A stretch of 7,978 nucleotides of DNA from the NCBI GenBank assembly GCA_945860575.1, contig CAMAQQ010000052.1:1-7978 (forward strand), read 5' to 3'. Under the pieces are notes generated by a model. It had not been told where the DNA came from, did not search any database, and saw only the letters and a program-made list of their open reading frames with translations. The DNA is from Ferrithrix thermotolerans DSM 19514 (GTDB taxonomy: Bacteria; Actinomycetota; Acidimicrobiia; Acidimicrobiales; Ilumatobacteraceae). The position numbers and the translations under genes were made by a program. Position 1 is the stretch's first letter. Each line of letters begins with the position of its first letter. Of the stretch, positions 1 to 6,399 are shown one piece after another.

Positions 1-825
1 CCGTGGAAGTTTCCAACTACTTGTGTGTGCGATCTGAAGTCAACATTTGTACAACTTGAAGGCGAGTCAGATACTCGTTGCATAGAACCAGATTGTCCGT
101 TTCAACGCGATCAACGAATTATCCATTTCGCTTCGCGCGGCGCAATGGACATCGAGGGTCTCGGCGAGAAAACAGTTTTTGCGCTATCAGACAAGAACTT
201 TGTTGCTGATATCGGTGATTTGTATTCGCTGACTATTGAAAAGTTGCTTCAACTCGACGGTTTCGCTGAATTAAGTGCGACCAATCTGTTAACCGCAATC
301 AATAATTCAAAGACAAGACCCCTGAACAAACTTCTCGTAGGGCTTGGCATAAAGAACTTGGGGCCAGCAGCATCCGAGTCGCTCGCACGCCGTTTCGGCT
401 CACTTGATGCAATAATCGCCGCGACCCCCGAGCAGTTAAGTGAAATTGACGGACTAGGTGATGTAATTGCTAACTCAATCACCAAGTGGTTCAAAGATAA
501 GTCTCATCAAGCGATCGTTAAAAAGTTCAGAATTGCTGGTGTCGAATTTGGCAATGTAGTAGTAAGCAATGCACCACAGAATTTAGTTGGAAAAGCCGTG
601 GTCGTAACCGGAACTGTCGAAGGTTTCAGCCGTGAGGGCGCTCAAGAGGCAATTACGAGTAGAGGGGGGAAGAGCCCCGGCAGTGTGAGTGCGAAAACAT
701 TTGCGCTCGTCGTTGGTGACGAACCAGGTGCAAGCAAACTCACAAAAGCCGAATCGCTGAAAATTCCGATCATTGACTCGGCTGGTTTTTTGGTGTTGCT
801 CGAGACTGGTGAGCTTCCAGTTTAA
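1..825 (+). CDS. ligA: NAD-dependent DNA ligase LigA, C-terminal part (5' end outside window)
   Basis: LigA seals nicks in duplex DNA using NAD+ during replication and repair. The frame is open from base 1 to TAA at 823-825, giving 274 residues, roughly the last 40% of a typical 670-700 residue LigA. The nucleotidyltransferase and most of the OB domain lie upstream. Visible domains in order are a zinc finger (Cys8, Cys10, Cys27, Cys32), helix-hairpin-helix repeats (about residues 50-160, with IEGLGE, LGIKNLGP and IDGLGD) and a C-terminal BRCT domain (about 195-272, VVTGTVEGFSREGA, then VVGDEPGASKL). The 'RGAMDIEGLGE' stretch is typical of LigA. The first Cys pair is C-x1-C instead of the usual C-x2-C. 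An internal ATG gives an apparent start at 25, but homology runs to the window edge, so the gene is cut by the edge and not short. Identification is secure. Confidence 0.97.
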   Translation, partial: PWKFPTTCVCDLKSTFVQLEGESDTRCIEPDCPFQRDQRIIHFASRGAMDIEGLGEKTVFALSDKNFVADIGDLYSLTIEKLLQLDGFAELSATNLLTAINNSKTRPLNKLLVGLGIKNLGPAASESLARRFGSLDAIIAATPEQLSEIDGLGDVIANSITKWFKDKSHQAIVKKFRIAGVEFGNVVVSNAPQNLVGKAVVVTGTVEGFSREGAQEAITSRGGKSPGSVSAKTFALVVGDEPGASKLTKAESLKIPIIDSAGFLVLLETGELPV

Positions 826-850
826 GAATTCCTGATTTAGTTTTAATCAG
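826..850. terminator. Weak stem-loop between convergent ligA and the small membrane protein gene
   Basis: CTGATT (832-837) and AATCAG (845-850) form a 6-bp inverted repeat around a 7-nt loop rich in T. It sits in the 17-bp gap between two convergent stop codons and overlaps the last codons of the minus-strand gene. It is the only hairpin visible here and could act as a weak bidirectional terminator, but the stem is short and A/T-rich and no clear U-tract follows. The call rests on position and symmetry only. Confidence 0.25.
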
Positions 851-1361
851 TATCAAATTTCCAGATGTAGACACGAGATTTCTCACGACCATCTTTGATG
901 CGCCAGTATCTAACTTTGCCTTCGTGTTCACCTTGAGTAAATGATTCAATTACGGCACCAACTTGGGGCTGAAAACTAATAATAAAATTACCCGGATCAA
1001 AAACTGCGGTGGCCGGCAACTCGACTTGTGCACCAGGTGTTGCCTGCTGACCAGATGAAGTAAGTTCATCAAGTCTCGTCGTCGGTAGTTCAACACCGTC
1101 AATAAATAAAACTGATTCATAACCTTCGACAAAGTCGACGATTATCTGTGATTGCCGCAGTACACGATCACCGTTTGCCGGAGACATTCGCTCGATTACA
1201 TCAGGCAAGCCAGATTCATCTCGGCCTGTTTGCGAAACTCGAAAACCAAAAAAAATCATTGTCAATCCGACGGCAACTCCGATGCTTGTAATCAGGCGCT
1301 GAAGATTAAAGGCTTGCCGTTGTTTCTTGAACTTTGTTGAATCCATAGAGTTGTCTGTCAC
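843..1361 (-). CDS. Small membrane-anchored extracytoplasmic protein, unknown function
   Basis: This encodes 172 residues with a GTG start at 1361-1359 and TAA at 845-843. A short basic N-terminus (KFKKQRQ) precedes one hydrophobic segment at about residues 23-40 (LITSIGVAVGLTMIFFGF). The remaining ~130 residues should then be outside the membrane, as a type II anchored domain. The outer part has an ordered pattern: 'IERMSPANGDRVLRQSQIIVDF' like a beta-strand, then 'FIDGVELP', 'VFDPGNFIISFQP' and a C-terminal 'VRYWRIKDG...YIWKF'. This looks like an all-beta, Ig-like fold, and I recall similar proteins from Acidimicrobiia without an assigned role. No catalytic motif is visible. The start is uncertain: GTG has a weak upstream AGAG, while an in-frame ATG at 1346 has no better site. 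It is divergent from the PASTA pseudokinase gene with 63 bp between starts, so the two may share control. The reading frame is credible; the function is unknown. Confidence 0.75.
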   Translation of the reverse strand: MTDNSMDSTKFKKQRQAFNLQRLITSIGVAVGLTMIFFGFRVSQTGRDESGLPDVIERMSPANGDRVLRQSQIIVDFVEGYESVLFIDGVELPTTRLDELTSSGQQATPGAQVELPATAVFDPGNFIISFQPQVGAVIESFTQGEHEGKVRYWRIKDGREKSRVYIWKFDTD

Positions 1362-1368
1362 ATCTCTA

Positions 1369-1381
1369 TTCTCGCCGAGAA
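1369..1381. promoter_or_regulatory. Inverted repeat TTCTCG-C-CGAGAA in divergent intergenic region
   Basis: Perfect 6-bp arms (1369-1374 and 1376-1381) flank a single base, midway between the two divergent starts at 1361 and 1425. It lies just upstream of the putative -10 at 1387-1392. Such symmetry in a 63-bp divergent promoter region could be an operator, but a 6-bp repeat can also arise by chance. Confidence 0.3.
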
Positions 1382-1386
1382 ACTCA

Positions 1387-1392
1387 TATAAA
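1387..1392 (+). promoter_or_regulatory. Candidate -10 element for the pseudokinase-transporter operon
   Basis: TATAAA lies 32 bp before the ATG at 1425 and matches five of six positions of the TATAAT consensus. No convincing -35 box is found at the usual spacing, so the call rests on the hexamer and its place in the short divergent gap. No Shine-Dalgarno sequence is visible before the ATG, which would fit a short or weak leader. Confidence 0.25.
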
Positions 1393-1424
1393 ACATTGTT
1401 AGGCGCAAATCGGCAGTAGTTTTA

Positions 1425-3353
1425 ATGTCGGTGGTTTCGTTAAATGCAGTAATTGGTCATGTCCTGGTCGGGCGGTACCGTATCGAAAAATTACGCAGTG
1501 AAGGCACTGCATCTGCACCCGTATTTGAGGCACAGGATACTCATCAACGCAAAACCGTGGCTGTGCGTTTGATGATGATTAGTTCACTATTTGACAGGGG
1601 AGCCGGAATTACCGACGAAAATGCTGCTCTGGCATCTTTTAAGTCTTCGATGCAACAGCTTTTCGCAATTGCACATCCATCAATAGTTTCGGCCGACGAC
1701 TGGGGCGATGCGGTGATTGACGATGTGCGGATTGTTTTTAGCGTGACGCAACTTTTTGGACAAGGATCATTACGCGAATATCTGGACCGTGGTCGACGGT
1801 TGTCACCATCGCAGGCACTAATGGTTGGTCTTGATGTTTGTCGCGCCTTGAATCATGTGCATAAAAATGGTTTAGTTCACGGTGATGTGCGACCAGCAAA
1901 CTTAATTTTTGATGACAATGCGAGAATTCGCTTAACTGGGTTAGGAGTAAAGAAAAATTTCTCAGCATCGAAAATGAGCATTGAACAAGCACGTTATGCG
2001 GCACCTGAAATTGGGCAAGGTTCGGCACCCGATGCACAGACGGATATCTATTCGCTGGCGATTACTTTGATTGAGACAATGACCGGTGAAGTTCCGTTTG
2101 CCGCAGAATCAGTTGCGATCACACTGGCAAACCGAGTCGACAAACTACTGCCAGTTTCGGGAGACATGGGTCCACTTGCGGCACCGATTGAACGTGCTGG
2201 TCGTCCAGTTGCTCAAGAGCGAGGTACTGCATTTGAGTTTGGTCAAGCATTAACTCAAATTGCTGGCAAAATGCCCCGCCCCCAACCGATCGACACAATT
2301 GCTTCGAAGCGCTTTGAAGATGTGATCACGCGACCTAATCCAATTACGCCTGCAAGAAAAACACAGGAGATTCAAGTTGTCGAATCTCAACCAAAGATTG
2401 CCGACATCATCGAAGAACAGGCAGTCATTGAGTCACCCCAAGCTCGCCGAAGGCTGACGAGACTTTGGATTGTGGTGGCAGCCGTAGCTTTAATGGTGGT
2501 CTCATCGATTGCATTTCAAACTCTAACTAAGACTTCATACGCTGTCCCAGAATTAAATGGTCTCGCAGAATCGCAGGCACGAAATAAAATTGCAGAGTTC
2601 GGCTGGGAGTTGCTGATTCAAGCAGAAAGAACTAATGATGTTGAATTCGGTCATGTAATCCGCACCGAGCCAGCCACCGGGGTGGGTCTAAAAGAGGGTG
2701 CAACAATCATTCTTGTTGTTTCAGAAGGCCCACCACTCGGGATTCTGATTGATGTCACAGGTCAAACGAAAGAAGCGGCGGTTGAAAAAATAGTGGCGCA
2801 AGGTTTAGTTGTTTCGACGAGCGAAGACTCGAGTGAGACGACGCCAGTTGGCAGCGTAATTTCGTGGTCGGTTGCCAAACAACCTTCGTTGGTCGCTGGT
2901 GATGAAGTTCTTAAGGGAACGGCAATCAACTTGACAATTTCAAATGGGCCTGCGTTGCGAGTTGTACCGCTGATAGTTGGATTGAGCCTCGCCGATGCGA
3001 CTACGAAGGCGACTGAACTTGGGCTGGTATTGGCAGTAACTCCGGACGCATTCAATAATGATGTAGCAATCGGTCTGATCGGCGCCCAGTCGCCACCACC
3101 CGACGAAAGGCTTCCGCGTGGTGGAACACTTAGTTACGCAATTTCGTTGGGTCCAGATTTCGTTGAGATGCCGAACATCGTCGGGATTAATTTCAATGAC
3201 GCCGAGAAGCGCCTTGTAGCAGCCGGTTTTGTTGTCGGCGAAGTAACTGGTCGCAAGTCATATCGAATGAAGAGTGCCTCGGTCAAAGGTGTTGCCATCA
3301 ACAACGGTGACGAGGTACCACGAGGATCTGTTATTGACATGGTGTTTCCTTGA
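1425..3353 (+). CDS. PknB-like membrane pseudokinase with four PASTA domains
   Basis: This is a 642-residue protein with the PknB/StkP layout: cytoplasmic kinase-like domain (about residues 15-281), linker, one membrane segment (about 347-364, LWIVVAAVALMVVSSIAF) and four PASTA repeats outside (about 373-435, 437-508, 511-576, 578-641). PASTA domains in this family bind peptidoglycan fragments or lipid II. Several residues needed for phosphotransfer are changed. The glycine loop is LRSEGTAS (23-30), the VAIK Lys is Arg48, the alpha-C Glu position is Ser75, HRD is HGD (152-154), the catalytic-loop Lys is Arg156, and DFG is GLG (172-174). Asp154, Asn159, APE (193-195) and Asp207 remain, so the fold is kept. 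It is therefore most likely a pseudokinase that senses the wall and acts by binding partners; residual nucleotide binding cannot be excluded. Its stop overlaps the transporter start by 4 bp, implying a joint operon. The ATG at 1425 has no clear ribosome binding site; a GTG two codons on is an alternative. Confidence 0.93.
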   Translation: MSVVSLNAVIGHVLVGRYRIEKLRSEGTASAPVFEAQDTHQRKTVAVRLMMISSLFDRGAGITDENAALASFKSSMQQLFAIAHPSIVSADDWGDAVIDDVRIVFSVTQLFGQGSLREYLDRGRRLSPSQALMVGLDVCRALNHVHKNGLVHGDVRPANLIFDDNARIRLTGLGVKKNFSASKMSIEQARYAAPEIGQGSAPDAQTDIYSLAITLIETMTGEVPFAAESVAITLANRVDKLLPVSGDMGPLAAPIERAGRPVAQERGTAFEFGQALTQIAGKMPRPQPIDTIASKRFEDVITRPNPITPARKTQEIQVVESQPKIADIIEEQAVIESPQARRRLTRLWIVVAAVALMVVSSIAFQTLTKTSYAVPELNGLAESQARNKIAEFGWELLIQAERTNDVEFGHVIRTEPATGVGLKEGATIILVVSEGPPLGILIDVTGQTKEAAVEKIVAQGLVVSTSEDSSETTPVGSVISWSVAKQPSLVAGDEVLKGTAINLTISNGPALRVVPLIVGLSLADATTKATELGLVLAVTPDAFNNDVAIGLIGAQSPPPDERLPRGGTLSYAISLGPDFVEMPNIVGINFNDAEKRLVAAGFVVGEVTGRKSYRMKSASVKGVAINNGDEVPRGSVIDMVFP

Positions 3354-4888
3354 AATTGAAGAAGTCAGAAGTGAATAACCGTCAGAGAAATTTTGCCGAC
3401 GATATCGCAAGAGATACGGCTAGAGATATATCTAGAGATTTAACTGTTCTTGATGCTGGCGGCGTCGATGAAGTTTCGGTGGTTCCGTGGTCGCTATTGC
3501 TGCGACAAAAAATTGTTCAAACTGTCGGTGTTTCGCGGCGCAAGGCGACTCTGGCAGTATTGCTGAGTTGCGTGTTCACGGTGAGTTTTATGATCACATT
3601 GTTGGTCGTATCACTCAAGACTGTTGCAGATGATCTCAATAGCACGACATCAATAATCAGTTGGGCAATCACTGCACCGATGCTTGCATTCGGTGTTGTC
3701 GGCCCCGCGTTCGGAAAGATCGGTGACCTGTGGGGTCACAAACGAGTTTTCGTCGGAGGCTTGTTTATCGCCGGAGTCTTTGCGATCTGCACCGCTTTTG
3801 CGTGGGATGCAACTTCAATGATTGTGTTTCGCACTCTGTCGGCGGCTGGCGGCTCAGCGCTTGGTCCGGCGGCGATGGCCTACATCAATCGAATGTTCGA
3901 CCCAAGCGAAAGGGTTCGTCCACTTGGCTACTGGAGTTTTGTAACGGCTGGTGCGCCAGTGCTCGGTGTCGTGGCGGGCGTGCCATTAGTCGCTATTTTT
4001 GGTTGGCGAACAATCTTTTTAATTCAAGCACCGTTGTGTTTGATCGGGTGTGTTGTTGCGTTGTGGTTACTCGGAGATACAGAGCGAAGAAAAAATGTCA
4101 AGTTCGATGTCAAGGGCGCATTGCTCCTCGGCATCGGATCAGTACTGATTTTGCTGGCAATCAATCGCGGGCCCACTTGGGGTTTTGGGTCAATGCAAAC
4201 ATTGCTCGTCGCGTTGCTCGGCGTTTTAGCACTTTACTTTTTTGTTCGCGCTGAGCAGTCGGCAAGCGATCCGATGTTGCCACTTCAATGGTTTCGCACG
4301 CGCAATGTTGCATTTCCGGTGGTGAGTCTTGCTCTAACAAACTTTGCCTACATGGGCGGTTTTATGATTGTGCCGCAGTTGCTTGAAACTGGGCTTGGTT
4401 TTTCAACAACGCATATCGGTTGGCTAATTATCGCGCGACCGTTGGTGTTTTCGCTCGTCGCCCCATTTTCGGGACACATCTCATCGCGAATCGGTGAACG
4501 CAATGCGGGCGTAATTGGCGCAAGTGCTGTGTTGATGTCGATGTTGATTCTCTCGCAGGTCAGTCTCGGGTCTTCTGATTTAATGATTGCTTTTGGATTA
4601 TCCCTCTCTGGTGTTGGGCTCGGAGTTTCTGCACCTGCATTAACTGCACTCTTGGCAAACTCAGTCGAAGACCACGATCTCGGAGTTGCAAGTGCGATGC
4701 AACAACTTCTTAATCAACTTGGAGCCGTATTAGGCGCCGCAGTTATGATCGGCGTACACGAAGCCACGATCGGTTATGGAATCATTAAGAGTTTTTCTAA
4801 TGCATTGCTCGCGGGGGCGATTAGTAGTGGCATCGGCATTTTTACGTCGAGCGCAGTGAGGTCAACGCAGAAAATTTCTCGGCAATAA
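3350..4888 (+). CDS. MFS transporter, DHA2-type (14 TM), probable drug or metabolite exporter
   Basis: This encodes 512 residues with about 14 hydrophobic segments from residue 67 to 500, as in the proton-coupled DHA2 (EmrB/QacA-like) exporters. MFS motif A is seen as GKIGDLWGHKR (122-132) after TM2, with Asp126 and the basic HKR, and a motif C-like GAPVLGVVAG (201-210) in TM5. The substrate cannot be read from sequence. The first ~60 residues are an unusual charged, cytoplasmic extension with a four-residue repeat (IARD/TARD/ISRD, about 19-30). The TTG start at 3350 overlaps the upstream TGA as TTGA, which suggests translational coupling. A GTG at 3371 is an alternative start with a GAAG-rich stretch before it, and would remove only seven residues. 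The gene converges on the SCP2 gene with 3 bp between stop codons. Family assignment is firm; exporter role is by family. Confidence 0.93.
   Translation: MKLKKSEVNNRQRNFADDIARDTARDISRDLTVLDAGGVDEVSVVPWSLLLRQKIVQTVGVSRRKATLAVLLSCVFTVSFMITLLVVSLKTVADDLNSTTSIISWAITAPMLAFGVVGPAFGKIGDLWGHKRVFVGGLFIAGVFAICTAFAWDATSMIVFRTLSAAGGSALGPAAMAYINRMFDPSERVRPLGYWSFVTAGAPVLGVVAGVPLVAIFGWRTIFLIQAPLCLIGCVVALWLLGDTERRKNVKFDVKGALLLGIGSVLILLAINRGPTWGFGSMQTLLVALLGVLALYFFVRAEQSASDPMLPLQWFRTRNVAFPVVSLALTNFAYMGGFMIVPQLLETGLGFSTTHIGWLIIARPLVFSLVAPFSGHISSRIGERNAGVIGASAVLMSMLILSQVSLGSSDLMIAFGLSLSGVGLGVSAPALTALLANSVEDHDLGVASAMQQLLNQLGAVLGAAVMIGVHEATIGYGIIKSFSNALLAGAISSGIGIFTSSAVRSTQKISRQ
3401..3439 (+). repeat. 12-bp tandem repeat inside the transporter N-terminus
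   Basis: Three in-frame 12-bp units, starting at 3401, 3413 and 3425, read GATATCGCAAGA, GATACGGCTAGA and GATATATCTAGA, followed by GATTTA. They encode a repeated four-residue pattern (D-I/T-A/S-R) in the predicted cytoplasmic tail. The unit length is a multiple of three, so copy-number change would keep the frame. Confidence 0.7.
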
Positions 4889-4891
4889 AAA

Positions 4892-5299
4892 CTATTTTGT
4901 AATTGATTTAATCTCTTCTGCGATTGTTTTAGCAATTTCGTTTTGTGGCATCGATCCTTGAAGTGCCATCATTTTCAGCATGTCACCTTCAACTTTGATT
5001 TTGCCGGACATAAAAGCCTGCATCGTAAAATTCGGATCTTGCTCAACAAAAATATTTCTGGCGGTTACATAATCGGTAGTTACCGTGACATCTGCACTTT
5101 CAAGATGTCCGAGATCAATGTCCAGCACTCCTGTTGATGTGTCTGTATAAGTTTTCACGGTGCCCTCACCAAATGGCACTCCTGTGATTATTTGATTCAT
5201 CCGCACGCCAACTGGCACCTTCATCGTCTCGTCTTGATATCGCGATCGAATTTCGCGGGCAGCCAACATCCACTCGTCACTCAAAAATAGATGCGTCAT
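4892..5299 (-). CDS. SCP2 sterol-carrier-type lipid-binding protein
   Basis: This is a 135-residue soluble protein with no signal peptide or membrane segment, the usual size of a stand-alone SCP2 domain. The SCP2 signature is in the C-terminal half: 'FMSGKIKVEGDMLKMMAL' (about 96-113), preceded by 'ADVTVTTDYVTARNIF' (69-84), which matches the 'D..T....F...L.G.....A...GK..V.GD..K...L' pattern of the family. SCP2 domains have a hydrophobic cavity that binds sterols, fatty acyl chains or acyl-CoA; the ligand here is unknown. The ATG start at 5299 is well supported by a consensus AGGAGG seven bases upstream. The gene stands alone: convergent with the transporter (3-bp gap) and divergent from the glycosyltransferase pair (164-bp gap). 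Those neighbours do not tell its pathway. Confidence 0.87.
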   Translation of the reverse strand: MTHLFLSDEWMLAAREIRSRYQDETMKVPVGVRMNQIITGVPFGEGTVKTYTDTSTGVLDIDLGHLESADVTVTTDYVTARNIFVEQDPNFTMQAFMSGKIKVEGDMLKMMALQGSMPQNEIAKTIAEEIKSITK

Positions 5300-5306
5300 A
5301 TCTCAA

Positions 5307-5312
5307 CCTCCT
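5307..5312 (-). promoter_or_regulatory. Strong ribosome binding site of the SCP2 gene
   Basis: On the minus strand AGGAGG lies seven bases before the ATG at 5299-5297. It is the only full-consensus Shine-Dalgarno site seen before a start in this window, and it fixes the SCP2 start. Confidence 0.85.
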
Positions 5313-5331
5313 GAAGTGTTTACGCCGTCAG

Positions 5332-5401
5332 GGTATCGCCTGTCGCTAGGTCAAATGATTTCGCCGACAGCGTCGCCCTTGGTATTTCGCCTATAACGCT
5401 A
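5332..5401. repeat. Imperfect direct and inverted repeats in the SCP2/glycosyltransferase divergent region
   Basis: An imperfect direct repeat is present at 5332-5348 (GGTATCGCCTGTCGCTA) and 5381-5401 (GGTATTTCGCCTATAACGCT plus A). Between them, CTGTCG (5340-5345) and CGACAG (5365-5370) form a perfect 6-bp inverted repeat with a 19-bp spacer. The second direct copy contains TATAAC (5392-5397), a possible -10 for the rightward operon, but no matching -35 is apparent. These could be regulator sites shared by the divergent genes, or decayed sequence. Confidence 0.3.
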
Positions 5402-5413
5402 AACTTCCTTAAG

Positions 5414-5427
5414 CCACTTTTTAGTGG
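5414..5427 (+). other. Small hairpin in the leader of the glycosyltransferase operon
   Basis: CCACT and AGTGG form a 5-bp stem closed by a TTTT loop, about 37 bp before the TTG start at 5464. It would lie in the 5' leader if transcription starts near the TATAAC at 5392. The stem is too short to call a terminator or riboswitch. Confidence 0.25.
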
Positions 5428-5463
5428 GGTTGATGTTTTGGGTCGAGGTGCGTTCTGAAGGTA

Positions 5464-6399
5464 TTGATTCAGCCGGGTAAGTCTGGCAATGTGCTCGCAA
5501 CGATCGCGATTGGTGACGCATATCTCGAGCCATTTATGAAGTACGCGTTTCATACATGGGAGATGTATTGCAAGCGCCACGACCTCGGCCTGATCCTGTT
5601 TGATGACCATCTGGTCGACCAAACCCACCCAGACTGGAAAAACCCTTACTGGCAGAAATTCTTGATCGGCGAAGCACTTAACAACGCAGCAGTCAAAGTG
5701 AACAATGTCTGCTGTTTGGATACTGACATTCTGATTAGTCCGCTCGCGCCGAACATTTTTAGCTCGAGACAAGAGGCGAAAGTCGGGCTTGTTTCTTTGC
5801 GTAAAGAACTGGCCTACCCATACCTTGGAGCGATTCGTCGTATGGCATTTTTGCGAAATCGCTATTATGACTCGAAATATCCGTTGGATTCAAGCCTGTT
5901 TGTTTCAATTGAAGGGCTATACGAGATGGCAGGTCTCGATCCGCAGGCTGATGAAGCGTGCACCGGGGTCTTCGTCTACAACACTAAGACTCATAGTGAA
6001 TTGTTAGAAAAATACTATAAAAGTTTTTCAAAAGATGTAATGGAAAAAGACGGTGGCGGCGAGCAAATATTTTTAAATCATTTTGTTCAGTCAAATAATC
6101 TCGTTCAATGGATGGATTACCGGTTTCAGGCCATGTGGACATATGAGATGGCCTGTAAGTATCCGTTCCTTTATCACGAATATCAGGGCAATTTGAATCT
6201 GATGAAGACTTGTATTGAGGCAAGTCTATTTACTAATTATTTTTTACATTTTGCGGGGTCTTGGCATGAGGGCAAGATGTGGGAGCAAGTGAAAGTGCTT
6301 GACACTTCGGAATCGCTCTTGATGTTCAAATCTTTCAATGACTACATGGAAGTTCCCGTGTTTGGTAAGCCATTAGGTCAGGTCAAACCAACAGCGTGA
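5464..6399 (+). CDS. GT-A glycosyltransferase, GT8-like
   Basis: This encodes 311 residues with no membrane segment. It is probably a cytoplasmic nucleotide-sugar-dependent transferase. The N-terminus 'VLATIAIGDAYLEPF' (10-24) looks like the first beta-strand of a GT-A fold. 'CCLDTDILISPLAPNIF' (83-99) holds the DxD metal/nucleotide-sugar motif Asp86-Thr87-Asp88. 'CTGVFVYNT' (166-174) resembles the 'NaGv..in' acceptor motif of GT8, 'GGGEQIFLN' (197-205) the following acidic-Gln motif, and 'LHFAGSWHEGKMW' (261-273) the C-terminal His-x2-Gly-x5-Lys metal/phosphate motif. Sugar and acceptor are unknown. The TTG start is a best guess: GAAGG lies only 2 bp before it and GAGGTG 13 bp before it, and a CTG at 5455 or GTG at 5491 remain possible. 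It overlaps the next gene by 4 bp (GTGA), so the two probably act in one pathway. Its 3' half is markedly A+T-rich (6001-6120 is 30% G+C by count). Confidence 0.8.
   Translation: MIQPGKSGNVLATIAIGDAYLEPFMKYAFHTWEMYCKRHDLGLILFDDHLVDQTHPDWKNPYWQKFLIGEALNNAAVKVNNVCCLDTDILISPLAPNIFSSRQEAKVGLVSLRKELAYPYLGAIRRMAFLRNRYYDSKYPLDSSLFVSIEGLYEMAGLDPQADEACTGVFVYNTKTHSELLEKYYKSFSKDVMEKDGGGEQIFLNHFVQSNNLVQWMDYRFQAMWTYEMACKYPFLYHEYQGNLNLMKTCIEASLFTNYFLHFAGSWHEGKMWEQVKVLDTSESLLMFKSFNDYMEVPVFGKPLGQVKPTA

Noticed and set aside
1566..1946. Possibility that the missing kinase residues come from frameshifts or sequencing errors
   Set aside because: The frame is continuous, the changes are separate substitutions at several motifs (Arg48, Ser75, HGD, Arg156, GLG) with normal flanking alignment, so no single indel explains them.
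1738..2037. Open frame of 99 codons antisense to the kinase-like domain
   Set aside because: It is fully covered by the pseudokinase coding sequence, whose kinase motifs lie in the other strand; the antisense product shows no family pattern.
3730..4254. Open frame of 174 codons on the plus strand within the transporter gene
   Set aside because: It lies wholly inside the MFS coding region in another frame, and its translation is rich in Arg, Cys and Trp without membrane or domain pattern, as expected of an out-of-frame shadow.
4869..4879. Palindrome AGAAA-A-TTTCT near the end of the transporter gene
   Set aside because: It is very short, A/T-only apart from the ends and inside coding sequence; a chance match is the simplest explanation.
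5414..5427. Riboswitch or attenuator in the glycosyltransferase leader
   Set aside because: There is only one 5-bp hairpin with no conserved core or alternative pairing visible in the 164-bp gap, so it is recorded only as a small hairpin.
5320..5772. Open frame of 150 codons on the minus strand running across the intergenic region and the 5' part of the GT8-like gene
   Set aside because: It overlaps the well-supported glycosyltransferase start and DxD region on the opposite strand, its translation has no recognisable motif and looks like scrambled reverse-strand sequence, and it would fill the only sizeable promoter region.
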